Part shown: in pieces, positions 1 to 8,626 of the stretch
Numbering within the stretch: position 1 is the stretch's first letter
How the letters are laid out: the number at the start of each line of letters is the position of its first letter
NCBI RefSeq assembly: GCF_001908235.1
Contig: NZ_LGHK01000068.1
Location: 1 to 49,844, forward strand
Reading direction: 5' to 3'
Origin: Bradyrhizobium sp. NAS96.2
GTDB lineage: Bacteria > Pseudomonadota > Alphaproteobacteria > Rhizobiales > Xanthobacteraceae
Length of the DNA: 49,844 nucleotides
Made by a program: the position numbers and the translations under genes
Notes under the pieces: generated by a model
What the model saw: only the letters and a program-made list of their open reading frames with translations
Told to the model about the DNA's origin: nothing
Databases searched by the model: none

Positions 1-158
1 CTTGCCCATCCATGCTGGCCTCCGCCCAGCCAGCATGGTGAATCAAAAACGACCTGATTTGGGAATCCCAAATCGATTCAAGCTAACTTCATCCCGCTTT
101 AGAACGGCAGACGTTGCGACCCCTGGATCTGTGAATACGCCCGGCTCAGCCCGCGCAG
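1..158. other. Window start, no gene recognised
   Basis: These bases lie downstream of the MFS gene that ends at 159. The open frames crossing this stretch have shadow-type composition (Arg/Ala/Pro rich, antisense to the transporter) and I recognise no product, RNA or terminator with a clear T run. Confidence 0.5.
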
Positions 159-1409
159 TTACGAAGCCGTCGTCTTCGCCGCCATCGCCCGCGCGGCGAT
201 CGCGAGTGCGAGCAGCAGCAGCGCGCCAGCCAGATAGAACGGCGCGCCGGGCATCTTGAGCGGCGCGTTGTCGCCGATGAAATAGGCGAATGTCAGCGTG
301 AACAGGAACGGGCCGATCAATTCCGACATGCTCTGCACGCTCGAGGTCGCGCCCTGCAACTGGCCCTGCTGGTCGGCAGCGACGAGTTGCGTCGTCAGCG
401 CCTGGGTCGCGGCGCCCGAGATGCCCCACAGCGCCATCACGGGAATGCCGATCCAGAACAGCTGGCCAGTCGGCGCCGCGCCGAAGATCACGAAGCCCAA
501 TGCGCCGCAGACGAGGCCGAGGAACAGCGCGTTGCGCTCGCCGAGACGCTGCACGATCGGGCCGATCGCCGCGCCCTGCACGACCATGCCGCAGAGGCCG
601 ACCAGCGCCAGCGTGGCGCCGACAGTGCCGGTGTCCCAGCCGTAGCGATAGGTGGCGTAGAGCACGAACACCGACGGCAGCACGACATGCGCGAGCTGGC
701 CGAAGAACGTCGCCAGCGACAGGCCGGCCAGCGTCCGGTTCGAAAGCAGGAAACGCAGCGCGCCGATCGGATTGGCGCTCTTCCATTTGAACGGCGCGCG
801 CCGCTCCACCGGCAGCGATTCCGGGAGGATCAACAGGCCATAGAGTCCGTTGACGAAGCTCAGCCCCGCCGCCGCCCAGAACGGCAGCCGCGGATCGATC
901 TCGCCGAGCAGGCCGCCGAGCGCCGGCCCCATGATGAAGCCCGCCCCGAACGCGACGCCGATCTTGCCGAACATCGCGGCGCGCTGCTCCGGCGCGGTGA
1001 CGTCGGCGATGTAAGCGAACACGGTCGAGATGCTCGACGAGGTGATGCCCGAGATCGCCCGCCCGATGAACAGCCAGTTCAGGTTCGGCGCCAGCGCCAT
1101 CAGCACATAGTCGGCGGCGAGGCCGAAATTCGACAGCAGCACCACCGGCCGGCGGCCGAAGCGATCGGACAACGCGCCTGATATCGGCGAGCAGACAAAC
1201 TGCATCAATGCCCAGATCGAGCCGAACACGCCGAAGATGCGCGCCGCATTGGCGGTGTCGTTGTTGACGAAGCCTTCGATCAGCTTGGGCAGGATCGGGA
1301 TGATGATCCCGAGCGCGAGCATGTCGAGCAGCAGCGTGATGAAGATGAAGACCACCGCGCCGCTGCGCGCCGATGGCGCGGTAGCGTTAGTCCCCGCCTC
1401 TTCAGTCAC
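159..1409 (-). CDS. MFS transporter, TetA-like (TCR/Tet) drug:H+ antiporter family
   Basis: This encodes a 416-residue inner-membrane transporter of the major facilitator superfamily, with twelve hydrophobic segments. The loop between segments 2 and 3 carries the MFS motif DRFGRRPV, and the first helix region ([18 protein letters not shown]) matches TetA-like exporters. The start is taken as GTG at 1409. It overlaps the der stop codon by four bases (GTGA), which implies translational coupling, and the family begins here; the longer open frame upstream is only the antisense-free extension through der. The substrate cannot be read from sequence: TetA relatives in soil bacteria export many compounds, so tetracycline resistance should not be assumed. 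Confidence 0.85.
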   Translation of the reverse strand: MTEEAGTNATAPSARSGAVVFIFITLLLDMLALGIIIPILPKLIEGFVNNDTANAARIFGVFGSIWALMQFVCSPISGALSDRFGRRPVVLLSNFGLAADYVLMALAPNLNWLFIGRAISGITSSSISTVFAYIADVTAPEQRAAMFGKIGVAFGAGFIMGPALGGLLGEIDPRLPFWAAAGLSFVNGLYGLLILPESLPVERRAPFKWKSANPIGALRFLLSNRTLAGLSLATFFGQLAHVVLPSVFVLYATYRYGWDTGTVGATLALVGLCGMVVQGAAIGPIVQRLGERNALFLGLVCGALGFVIFGAAPTGQLFWIGIPVMALWGISGAATQALTTQLVAADQQGQLQGATSSVQSMSELIGPFLFTLTFAYFIGDNAPLKMPGAPFYLAGALLLLALAIAARAMAAKTTAS

Positions 1410-2788
1410 GACGGCCGCTTGCGCTTGTGCGCGAACGGATTGGCCTTTTCTCTTAGCGTAATACGAATGGGCGTGCCCGGCAGATCGAAGGTCTCGCGCA
1501 GCGAGTTGATGAGGTAGCGCAGATAGGATCGCGGGATCGCATCGGCACGCGAGCAGAACAGCACGAAGCTCGGCGGGCGCGCCTTCACCTGCGTGATGTA
1601 GTTCAGCTTCAGCCGGCGCCCCGAGACCGCCGGCGGCGGGTTGGCCTGGATCGCCTGCTCGAACCAGCGATTGAGCGCCGAGGTCGGCAGGCGCCGGTTC
1701 CAGACCGCGTAGGCCTCCTGGATCGCAATCATCAGGCGGTCGATGCCCTCGCCCATCAGCCCGGAGACGGCGACGATCGGCGCGCCCTTGACCTGCGGCA
1801 GCCAGTGGTCGGCGTCGGTGCGCAATTGCGAGATCTGGTTGGGCTTGCGCTCGACGAGGTCCCATTTGTTGACCGCGAGCACGATGGCGCGGCCCTCGCG
1901 CTCGATCAGGTCGGCGATGCGCAGGTCCTGCTCCTCGAACTTGTTCTGCGCGTCCATCATCATCACGACGACCTCGGCGAAGCGCACCGCGCGCAGCGCG
2001 TCGGCGACCGAGAGCTTTTCCAGCTTCTCCTCGATCCGCGAGCGGCGGCGCAGGCCGGCGGTGTCGAACACCCGGAACTCGCGGCCCTGCCAGGTGATCT
2101 CGACCGCGATGGAATCGCGCGTGGTGCCGGCCTCGGGGCTGGTCAGCAGCCGCTCCTCGCCGAGCAGATGATTGATCAGCGTCGACTTGCCGGCATTGGG
2201 CCGGCCGACGATGGCAACGCGGATCGGGCGCTGCGCGGCCTCCTCCTCCGAGATGTCCTCGTCGTCCTCGATCTCGTCGTCTTCCTCTGGCACCTCGGGC
2301 ACCAGCGCGCTCAGCGCCTCGTGCAGATCGCCCATGCCCTCGCCATGCTCGGCCGAGATCTGCACGGGATCGCCGAGCCCGAGCGCGTAGGATTCCATCG
2401 CGCCGATCTCGCCATGCTTGCCCTCGGCCTTGTTGGCGATCAGCACCACCGGCTTGTTGGCCTTGCGGGCGAAGTCGGCGAAGGCGCGGTCGGTCGGCGT
2501 CAGGCCGACGCGGGCGTCGATCATGAACATCAGGGCGTCGGCGAGCTCGATCGCGGTTTCGGTCTGCTCCTGCATCCGCGCCGTCAGCGAGCCCTTGGCG
2601 CCCTCGTCGAGCCCCGCGGTGTCGATGATGGTGAAGTCGAGATCGTAGAGCTTGGCCTGCCCCTCGCGGCGGTCGCGCGTGACGCCGGGCTCGTCATCGA
2701 CCAGCGCGAGCTTCTGGCCGACCAGGCGGTTGAACAGCGTCGACTTTCCGACATTGGGCCGGCCGATAATGGCGATGGTAAAAGACAT
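1406..2788 (-). CDS. der: Ribosome biogenesis GTPase Der (EngA)
   Basis: Der is a double-GTPase essential for 50S subunit maturation. The 460-residue protein shows two tandem G domains. The first P-loop GRPNVGKST is at residues 9-17 and the second GRPNAGKST at about 195-203. DTAGL switch motifs follow in each domain. The linker between the domains is strongly acidic (about residues 167-185, rich in Glu and Asp), and the C-terminal KH-like domain ends in a basic tail ([13 protein letters not shown]). Length and order match the family. It sits downstream of a lipoprotein gene and a TPR membrane protein on the same strand, and its stop overlaps the start of an MFS gene. Confidence 0.97.
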   Translation of the reverse strand: MSFTIAIIGRPNVGKSTLFNRLVGQKLALVDDEPGVTRDRREGQAKLYDLDFTIIDTAGLDEGAKGSLTARMQEQTETAIELADALMFMIDARVGLTPTDRAFADFARKANKPVVLIANKAEGKHGEIGAMESYALGLGDPVQISAEHGEGMGDLHEALSALVPEVPEEDDEIEDDEDISEEEAAQRPIRVAIVGRPNAGKSTLINHLLGEERLLTSPEAGTTRDSIAVEITWQGREFRVFDTAGLRRRSRIEEKLEKLSVADALRAVRFAEVVVMMMDAQNKFEEQDLRIADLIEREGRAIVLAVNKWDLVERKPNQISQLRTDADHWLPQVKGAPIVAVSGLMGEGIDRLMIAIQEAYAVWNRRLPTSALNRWFEQAIQANPPPAVSGRRLKLNYITQVKARPPSFVLFCSRADAIPRSYLRYLINSLRETFDLPGTPIRITLREKANPFAHKRKRPS

Positions 2789-2894
2789 GGATGATCCCGG
2801 CGCCGCGGCGCGGCGCGCGTCAATGAATTGAAGCAGGAGCCTAGCGCGCGACGAGATTGGGTTGAACCGTCATCGCGCTCTAGATTCTTGTTTT

Positions 2895-2940
2895 AGCATG
2901 ATCTTTTCGGAAAACCGCTTCGCACTTTTCCGGATCATGC
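2895..2940. repeat. Short palindromic intergenic repeat (Bradyrhizobium type)
   Basis: GCATGATC at the left end pairs with GATCATGC at the right end, and an inner TTCGGAAAA pairs with TTTTCCG, leaving a loop around CCGCTTCGCAC. I recognise this as one of the commonest intergenic palindromes of Bradyrhizobium and relatives. It lies just downstream of the lipoprotein stop and may also act as an mRNA 3' hairpin. Confidence 0.75.
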
Positions 2941-2941
2941 C

Positions 2942-3498
2942 CTAGCGGCTAAATCCGCCGCTCGGTAGCGGCGCGGGGAACGCGCCGCCGGATTGTTGCG
3001 TGGTCTGGGTCTGCTGCTGGGCCGGTGCCGCAGGCTGCGCCTGCTGGTCGTCGGCCGGCGGCGCCGTGGTGCGGCGGCGAACGATCTTCTTCGGCTTCGG
3101 ATCCGGCGGCACCGCGGCGGCGCGCCCTCCTCGGTTGCGGCGTCGGGGGCGGCCGCCTGATCTGCGGCCGGCGCGGTGCGCTTGCTATGCTTCTTGGCGC
3201 CCTTCGGCGGCTCCGGCGGCGGAGCCGGCTGGGCGGCGGCGGCCGCTGCGGCGTTCTGCTGGTCGAGCTGCTCCTGCTGCGAGCCCTTGTACAACTCCTT
3301 CGGCACGCCCTGCTCGAGGCCGGGCACGCCTTCGGGGAAGACCGGCTTGCGGTCGCCGGCCAGCTTCTTCTTGGTGTCGAGGAAGTCGAGCAAATCGCTG
3401 GGGTCGAAATTGGCCATGCCGCCACCGCCGCAGCCTGCCAGCGCGCTGCAAAGCGCGGTCAGAACTGCGGCTGCGATCAGGCGTTGCGAGCGGCGCAT
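2942..3498 (-). CDS. Ala/Pro/Gln-rich lipoprotein, apparent frameshift near 3125
   Basis: The ATG at 3498 opens a lipoprotein signal peptide (MRRSQRLIAAAVLTA...) ending in a LAGC lipobox with the lipidated Cys at residue 23, followed by a Gly run. The mature part has a short conserved-looking segment (LLDFLDTKKKLAGDRKPVF) and then low-complexity Ala/Pro/Lys sequence. In the starting frame the protein becomes Arg-rich after about residue 125. Adding one base in the G run at 3125-3127 restores a natural continuation (PPDPKPKKIVRRRTTAPP ... PLPSGGFSR) that stops at 2942. I therefore give the 2942 end and regard the gene as carrying a 1-base deletion or a sequence error. Function unknown; gene order TPR protein, lipoprotein, der is suggestive of envelope biogenesis (inference). 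Confidence 0.6.
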
Positions 3499-3535
3499 GG
3501 TCGATCTCTCACTCAAACTCGGGTTTCGCGCCGGA

Positions 3536-4192
3536 TCAGCTTTTCGCGACCGGCGGCAACAGGGCCTGCAGCGCTTCGGCGCGCGAGCGCATGCTCGGCG
3601 GCGTCTCGCCGTCATTGGCAATCTGGTCGAGCCACTTGCGCGCGGCGGTGGCATCGTTGGCGTGCCACGCCGACAGCGCCAGCAACTCGCGCGCGGAATG
3701 GCGGAAGGTCGAATCCTTCGACGTTGCCATCGCCTCGAGCCGTTGCAGCATGTTCGGATAGGTCGTGGTGTCCATCACGATCTGCGCGGCGCGGATCCGC
3801 GCCAGGTCCTGCTCGGGACCGCCGACGCTGCGGTCGGCTGCGATCTCGTCGTAGAGCTTCGCGGCGGCCGGCTGATCGCGGGTCGCAACCTCGGCGGCCA
3901 TGCGCAGCCGCGCCAGATTGCGGTACCCGGACGGCGCCTTGGTGATCAAATCGGCAAAGGCGGCCTCGGCCTCGGCGTGCTTGCTCTGGTCCGACAGCTC
4001 GACGGCGCGGTCGAACGCCGCACCGGCCTCGGCGGCCTTCTTGGCCTCGAGATATTGGTAGCCGCGCCAGCCACCGACGCCGGCGACCACCAGGACCGCC
4101 AGCGCGATGATAAAGATCGAGTACTTGTCCCACAGCTTCTTGAGCTGATCGCGACGGACTTCCTCGTCTACTTCGTCAAATAATTCAGACAC
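3536..4192 (-). CDS. TPR-like membrane protein, YfgM-type
   Basis: This 218-residue protein has a short acidic cytoplasmic N-terminus, one transmembrane helix at about residues 26-46 (FIIALAVLVVAGVGG) and a periplasmic helical region with Ala-rich tetratricopeptide-like repeats. That layout matches the YfgM / ancillary SecYEG translocon family, whose E. coli member sits next to bamB and der. Here it is followed by a lipoprotein gene (38-base gap) and then der, so the neighbourhood is conserved in spirit, with a different lipoprotein in the bamB position. It is probably an inner-membrane chaperone partner of the Sec machinery; this is inferred from family and context. Confidence 0.8.
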   Translation of the reverse strand: MSELFDEVDEEVRRDQLKKLWDKYSIFIIALAVLVVAGVGGWRGYQYLEAKKAAEAGAAFDRAVELSDQSKHAEAEAAFADLITKAPSGYRNLARLRMAAEVATRDQPAAAKLYDEIAADRSVGGPEQDLARIRAAQIVMDTTTYPNMLQRLEAMATSKDSTFRHSARELLALSAWHANDATAARKWLDQIANDGETPPSMRSRAEALQALLPPVAKS

Positions 4193-4533
4193 TTAAAGCT
4201 ATCCCATCCCCTCGGGACCGCGAATCTCGGTGGAGCCTGGCCCCTACCCGATCCCCACACCGCGGCGGCGTTACCCTAACGGTGTGGCGGAGGCAAGGCA
4301 AAGCGAGGCGGATCAAAGTGTTAACCGGCGAAGTTTGTCGTGGCCACGGCGGGACTGCGTGGGCTCCCTCTCCCGCTTGCGGGGGACGGTTGGGGTGGGG
4401 GGTGTCTCCGCGAGTCGGATCAGTGAGAGAGCCTCCGTGGGGAGAGAGCCCCCACCCGCATCGCATCTGCGATGCGACCTCCCCCGCAAGCGGGAGAGGT
4501 ACACCGAGCAAGCGGACCTACGTTGGCCCCGGT
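4193..4533. other. Gene-free interval with hairpins
   Basis: No coding region is supported. The interval contains a hairpin at about 4257-4289 (CCACACCG pairing with CGGTGTGG) that could end transcription of the acyl-CoA ligase, and the larger inverted element at 4367-4499. The open frames seen here on both strands are produced by that palindrome. Confidence 0.6.
4367..4499. repeat. Long palindromic intergenic element
   Basis: The ends are inverted copies: CCTCTCCCGCTTGCGGG at the left and CCCGCAAGCGGGAGAGG at the right. Inside, GGTGGGGG pairs with CCCCCACC, and CGCATCGCATCTGCGATGCG is a further palindrome. The whole unit folds into one long arm. This sequence type is scattered through Bradyrhizobium intergenic regions (established from memory of these genomes, not searched). 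Confidence 0.7.
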
Positions 4534-6132
4534 TCACGCCCCTGCCGCAGTCAGGCCCTCCCTGAGCTGGCGCTTGATCACTTTGCCATTGGCGTTGCGC
4601 GGCAGCGGGTCTGATGTCAGCGCCATCGTCTCCGGCACCTTGTAGTCCGACAGCCGCTCGGCGCACCAGGCGCGCAGGCTATCCGCATTGACGTCGGTGC
4701 GGGTCACGATCACGGCGTGCACGCGTTCGCCGAGCACCGGGCACGGTTTTGCGATGATCGCGCTCTCGACCACGGCCGGATGGCCCGCCAACACCGACTC
4801 GACCTCGGCAGAATAGATCTTCAGGCCGCCGCGGTTGATCATGTCCTTCTGGCGATCGAACACGCGGACGAAGTTGTCGGCATCGATCGAGCCGAGATCG
4901 CCGGAATGCCAGAACCCGGCGGTGAAGCTCTCGGCGGTTGCCTTCGGATTGTTCCAGTAACCCTTGATGACGGAGGCGCTGCGGATCCAGAGTTCGCCGA
5001 TCTCGTCGCGCGGCACCTCGCGGCCGTCGGCGCCCATCACGACGATCTCGGCGCCGGGACACGGCAGGCCGACGCTGTCGATATGGGCTGCCGTGAGTTC
5101 GCCCGGCATCAAGGTCGAGGGCGACGTGGTCTCGGTCGCGCCGTAGCAATTGGCGAGCTTCAGTCCAGGGATCTTGGCGTCGAGCTTTTCGATGGTCGCA
5201 ACCGGCATCGGCGCGCCGCCGAAACCGCCGATGCGCCAGCTCGACAGATCGTAGCTGTCGAAATCCGGCTGCATCAGGCAGAGATTGTACATCGCCGGCA
5301 CCATCACCGTGTAGCTGACGCGCTCGCGCGCCGCGACCTTCAGATACTCCGACGCCTTGAACTCCGGCATGATGATCAGCGCGCCGGCGCAGCGGGCGAT
5401 GGTGGTGACGTTGGCGACCGCGCCGGTGACATGCGCGAGCGGCACCGCGGCGATCGAGCGATCGGCTTTCGTCAGCTTGAGACAGGATGCGAACACCATC
5501 GAGGAATGGATGATGTTGCAATGGGCGAGCATCGCGCCCTTTGGCTTGCCCGTCGTGCCCGAGGTGTAGAGGATCATCGCGGTGTCCTCTTCCCTCACCT
5601 CCGCCGGCGCCTGGGCCGGAGCATTGTCGCGCAGACGAGCGAATTGCGAGGCGCTGTCGTCGCTGACTGCGACGCGATGCGCGAGGCCGGGAATATCCGC
5701 GGCGGCGGGGATGCGGTCGGCAAGCGCGGCCTCGTGAACCAGACACTTGGCGCCGCAATCGTTCAGCACATAGGCGATCTCGGGCTTCTGCTGACGCGTC
5801 GAGAGCAGCACGGTCACCAGCCCGGCATGGGCGGCGGCGAACATCGTCAGCACGAATTCGGTGCGGTTGCCGAGCAGGATCGCGACGCGGTCGCCCGGCG
5901 CAAGGCCAAGCCTGGCGAAGCCTGCCGCGACCTTCGCCGATTGCTCGGCGACCTCGCGCCAGGAGAGGCGCGTCGCGCCGCAGATCAGCGCCTCGCCGTC
6001 GCCATTCTGCACAACTGCGTCCGCGATCATCGCCCACAGGCTGGCTGGCCGCTCAGCGAAAGCCGGCACGACGCGGTCACCGAACCTGGGCTCGAGCCGC
6101 ATCGGCGGCAGCGCGTGTTGCGACCAGTCCAT
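4534..6132 (-). CDS. AMP-forming acyl-CoA synthetase / ligase
   Basis: A 532-residue class I adenylate-forming enzyme that activates a carboxylic acid to an acyl-adenylate and then a CoA thioester. The phosphate-binding motif YTSGTTGKPKG is at residues 189-199, YGATETTS lies near residue 330, the HSGDLGSID motif follows, and the C-terminal catalytic Lys is in the RNANGKVIK segment. It resembles long/medium-chain FadD-like or benzoate-CoA ligase-like enzymes; the acid cannot be told from sequence. It is the last gene of a tight minus-strand cluster NnrU-panB-ligase, 10 bases after panB, so they are probably co-transcribed. Confidence 0.9.
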   Translation of the reverse strand: MDWSQHALPPMRLEPRFGDRVVPAFAERPASLWAMIADAVVQNGDGEALICGATRLSWREVAEQSAKVAAGFARLGLAPGDRVAILLGNRTEFVLTMFAAAHAGLVTVLLSTRQQKPEIAYVLNDCGAKCLVHEAALADRIPAAADIPGLAHRVAVSDDSASQFARLRDNAPAQAPAEVREEDTAMILYTSGTTGKPKGAMLAHCNIIHSSMVFASCLKLTKADRSIAAVPLAHVTGAVANVTTIARCAGALIIMPEFKASEYLKVAARERVSYTVMVPAMYNLCLMQPDFDSYDLSSWRIGGFGGAPMPVATIEKLDAKIPGLKLANCYGATETTSPSTLMPGELTAAHIDSVGLPCPGAEIVVMGADGREVPRDEIGELWIRSASVIKGYWNNPKATAESFTAGFWHSGDLGSIDADNFVRVFDRQKDMINRGGLKIYSAEVESVLAGHPAVVESAIIAKPCPVLGERVHAVIVTRTDVNADSLRAWCAERLSDYKVPETMALTSDPLPRNANGKVIKRQLREGLTAAGA

Positions 6133-6142
6133 ATCAGCCTCG

Positions 6143-6964
6143 TCAGCTCTTCTTCATTCCGTAGACATGCTCCGGCCCCGGGAAGGCGCGGCTCTTCACG
6201 TCGCGCGCATAGCCCGCGACGGCTTCCTCGATCGCGGGGCCGAGATTGCCATAACGGCGGACGAATTTCGGCGCGCGCGGCGACAGGCCGAGCATGTCTT
6301 CCAGCACCAGCACCTGGCCGTCGCAAGCCGCACTTGCGCCGATGCCGATCGTCGGCACGGCGATCGACTGCGTGATCTTGCGCGCCAAGGGCTCGGCGAC
6401 GGCCTCGACCACGATCGAGAACGCGCCCGCTTCCGCGATCGCCCTGGCGTCGTTCTCGATCGGCGCCCAGTTCTCCTCCTCGCGGCCCTGCGCACGGAAC
6501 GAGCCGAGCGTGTTGATCGACTGCGGCGTCAGGCCGATATGGCCCATCACCGGAATGCCGCGCTCCGACAGGAACGCGACCGTCTCCGCCATCCGCGCGC
6601 CGCCCTCGAGCTTGACCGCGCCGCACAGCGTTTCCTTCATGATCCGCACCGCGGACTGGAACGCCTGCTCCTTCGAGCCTTCATAGGAGCCGAACGGCAT
6701 GTCGACCACGACGAGCGCGGCCTGCGAGCCGCGCATCACAGCGCGGCCCTGCAGGATCATCATGTCGAGCGTAACCGGCACCGTGGTCTCGAACCCGTGC
6801 ATCACGTTGCCGAGGGAATCGCCGACCAGGATGGCGTCGCAGTGACGGTCGACCAGCGCGGCGGTGTGCGCGTGATACGAGGTCAGCATCACGATCGGCT
6901 CGCCGTTCTTGCGGGCGCGCAGATCGGGCGCGGTCTTGCGCTTGATGGCGGATTGAACAGACAT
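6143..6964 (-). CDS. panB: 3-methyl-2-oxobutanoate hydroxymethyltransferase (PanB)
   Basis: PanB transfers a hydroxymethyl group from 5,10-methylene-tetrahydrofolate to alpha-ketoisovalerate, giving ketopantoate, the first committed step of pantothenate and CoA synthesis in the cytoplasm. The 273-residue protein is of family length and carries the characteristic [10 protein letters not shown] segment, the [11 protein letters not shown] motif and the KLEGG metal/substrate motif, ending in a typical GIGAS...[11 protein letters not shown] region. It is 2 bases downstream of an NnrU gene and 10 bases upstream of an acyl-CoA ligase. No panC is adjacent. Confidence 0.95.
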   Translation of the reverse strand: MSVQSAIKRKTAPDLRARKNGEPIVMLTSYHAHTAALVDRHCDAILVGDSLGNVMHGFETTVPVTLDMMILQGRAVMRGSQAALVVVDMPFGSYEGSKEQAFQSAVRIMKETLCGAVKLEGGARMAETVAFLSERGIPVMGHIGLTPQSINTLGSFRAQGREEENWAPIENDARAIAEAGAFSIVVEAVAEPLARKITQSIAVPTIGIGASAACDGQVLVLEDMLGLSPRAPKFVRRYGNLGPAIEEAVAGYARDVKSRAFPGPEHVYGMKKS

Positions 6965-6966
6965 AG

Positions 6967-7551
6967 TCAGGCTCCCATGACAGGCACGCCGATCACGACC
7001 GGGTGGAACGCAAACGCAAGCGCCAGATAGACGATGACACCGACCGCGATTGCGATCAGGTCGTTGGTCGGGCCGCCCACCGGGATCGGCGGCGCGCCGG
7101 CATCACTGCGGCGCTTCAGCGAGATGCGGTCATAGACCGCCCAAGCCAGGAACGAGCCGAACAGGATGATTGAGCCGAGGTCGCCATTGGCGAGCAGATG
7201 CGCGAACGCCCACAGCTTCACGCCCGCCAACATCGGATGCTTCAGCGTGGTGTAGATGCGGCCGCGGATATAGGAGGCGACGACCAGGATGACGGCGGGC
7301 AGCATCAAGGCCACCGTGATGTGCTTGAATGCGGTCGGCGGCGTCCAGACGTCGATCCATCCGGTCGCGCGGTAGTGGCCGAAGCCCCAGATGATCAGAC
7401 CGAGCCCTGCGAACGACACCAGCGAATAGACGCCCTTGTAGGCGCCCTCGCCCATCGCATTGACGATGCTACCGCGCAGGTCGCGCAGGCTGGTCAGCAC
7501 GTGGATGCCGAGGAACAGCATGAGACCCAGGATCATGACGAGCAGTCCCAC
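6967..7551 (-). CDS. NnrU family membrane protein
   Basis: This 194-residue protein has six hydrophobic segments and matches the NnrU family, first named from nitrite/nitric oxide reductase clusters of denitrifiers, whose biochemical role is still unclear. Typical family signatures are LFLGIHVL at the start, LISLRD-like loop, and the conserved HPMLAG and [12 protein letters not shown] segments. I chose GTG at 7551 because AGGGGAGG lies six bases upstream of it; the longer frame begins with basic residues without a ribosome binding site. No denitrification genes are in the window, so the link to nitrogen oxides is not supported by context. Confidence 0.85.
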   Translation of the reverse strand: MGLLVMILGLMLFLGIHVLTSLRDLRGSIVNAMGEGAYKGVYSLVSFAGLGLIIWGFGHYRATGWIDVWTPPTAFKHITVALMLPAVILVVASYIRGRIYTTLKHPMLAGVKLWAFAHLLANGDLGSIILFGSFLAWAVYDRISLKRRSDAGAPPIPVGGPTNDLIAIAVGVIVYLALAFAFHPVVIGVPVMGA

Positions 7552-7632
7552 GATGTTCCTCCCCTGATTGATTAATGCCTTCGCGTAACATCTTCGCCGG
7601 GCGGGACGCAATCCGTCACGCCAGGTGACGGA

Positions 7633-8244
7633 TCATGGATTACCGGCCGGCTTGGCCAGCTCGCGGTTGTCGACATAGCGGATCATGATCGGGCGGCCGG
7701 CGAGCGCGCCGCCCAGCCCGCCGGTGAATTTCAGCGGCAGGCAGGCATCGAGCGAAGCGTTGATCGCGTTGAGGTAGGTGGTGCGGGTGTCCGCCGGGAT
7801 TCCGCGCGTCGAAAACGTCAGGCGCGGGGCACCGATCATCTCGCCTGATCGTTTGAAGCTGAATCGCACCGACATCTGCATGCCCTCCCGTGCGTCATCG
7901 GGCGGCGGCGGCGCCCAGCAGGAACGCAGCGCGGCGAAGAGATCGCCGATGGTATCGAGATCATGATCCGGCTTGCGGTACTTCTCGGCCTGGTCTTGCG
8001 GCGGCACGGTCAGGATCGTGAGCTGGAGATTTTCGCCGTACGGATAATCCATCTCGGGCAGGCACGGCCCGTGATTGAGCACGCTGCAGTAGGAAGGGAT
8101 GCAAGGCCCGTTGTCGAGCACGCTGCAGGGCGTGTGAGCGAACGGCACCGGATTCGTCTGGTGCCGCTGCCGCGCGCCAGCCGTGCCCGCAAAAGCAAGG
8201 GCCAGCACGGCAAAAGCGAGGCAGATGGCAACGCGTCGGAGCAT
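7633..8244 (-). CDS. Secreted protein with duplicated CSVL-GPC motif
   Basis: A 203-residue exported protein of unknown function. Residues 1-24 are a clear signal peptide (MLRRVAICLAFAVLALAFAG, cleavage after AGA). The mature N-terminus contains a 13-residue repeat: CSVLDNGPCIP at residues 40-50 and CSVLNHGPCLP at 53-63. The four cysteines (40, 48, 53, 61) could form two disulfides. The rest of the chain resembles a TonB-C or YbgF-unrelated soluble domain and contains a single further Cys pair-free core plus one Cys near residue 110. It is transcribed alone, with 81 bases between its stop and the next gene. I do not recognise the family. Confidence 0.75.
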   Translation of the reverse strand: MLRRVAICLAFAVLALAFAGTAGARQRHQTNPVPFAHTPCSVLDNGPCIPSYCSVLNHGPCLPEMDYPYGENLQLTILTVPPQDQAEKYRKPDHDLDTIGDLFAALRSCWAPPPPDDAREGMQMSVRFSFKRSGEMIGAPRLTFSTRGIPADTRTTYLNAINASLDACLPLKFTGGLGGALAGRPIMIRYVDNRELAKPAGNP

Positions 8245-8626
8245 GCGGTTGGACCCGGAATACGCTTCCGGGGAAAATGGTACCGCGGCCGGACCGGAGC
8301 AAGCGGGGCCGGTTCACGTCCTCGCGCTTTTCTCGCTACAACCTCGCTGTCATCGCCCGACTCGACCGGCGATCCAGTATTCCAGAGACAGCCGTGATTT
8401 ACCGATAGGCCGCGGCGTACTGGGTCCCCCGGTCAAGCCGGGGGACGACACCGAGGATGCGGCACTACACCGCTTCTTCTCGTCGTCGCGCTCGCGCCAA
8501 CCACAACTGTCATCGCCCGGCTTGACCGGGCGATCCAGTATTCCAGAGGCGGTTGTGAGTCACGGAGAGGCCGCGGCGTACTGGGTCCCCCGGTCAAGCC
8601 GGGGGACGACACCGGAGCAAGCGGCA
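8245..8626. other. Gene-free interval made of two REP units
   Basis: No coding region is supported. After about 100 unremarkable bases the interval is filled by two tandem copies of a palindromic repeat described separately (8349-8453 and 8509-8613). The open frames on both strands through it derive from the repeat. Confidence 0.7.
8349..8613. repeat. Two tandem REP-like units beside prfC
   Basis: Unit 1 (8349-8453) and unit 2 (8509-8613) share GTCATCGCCCG, GACCGG, GCGATCCAGTATTCCAGAG, GGCCGCGGCGTACTGGGTC and the perfect hairpin CCCCCGGTCAAGCCGGGGG. Unit 2 is the better preserved (CCCGGCTTGACCGGG at its left end). This is a widespread Bradyrhizobium intergenic repeat. After unit 1 the sequence GCGGCACTAC plus CTTCTTCT resembles the sequence that follows unit 2, which is the end of prfC, so the duplication included the tail of that gene. 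Confidence 0.85.

Noticed and set aside
4957..6375. Long plus-strand open frame antisense to the acyl-CoA ligase and panB
   Set aside because: Composition is His/Arg/Ala/Asp rich without domains, and it runs opposite well-conserved genes; high-GC shadow.
8349..8613. CRISPR array
   Set aside because: Only two units, each internally palindromic and over 100 bases, without spacers or cas genes; they are REP elements.
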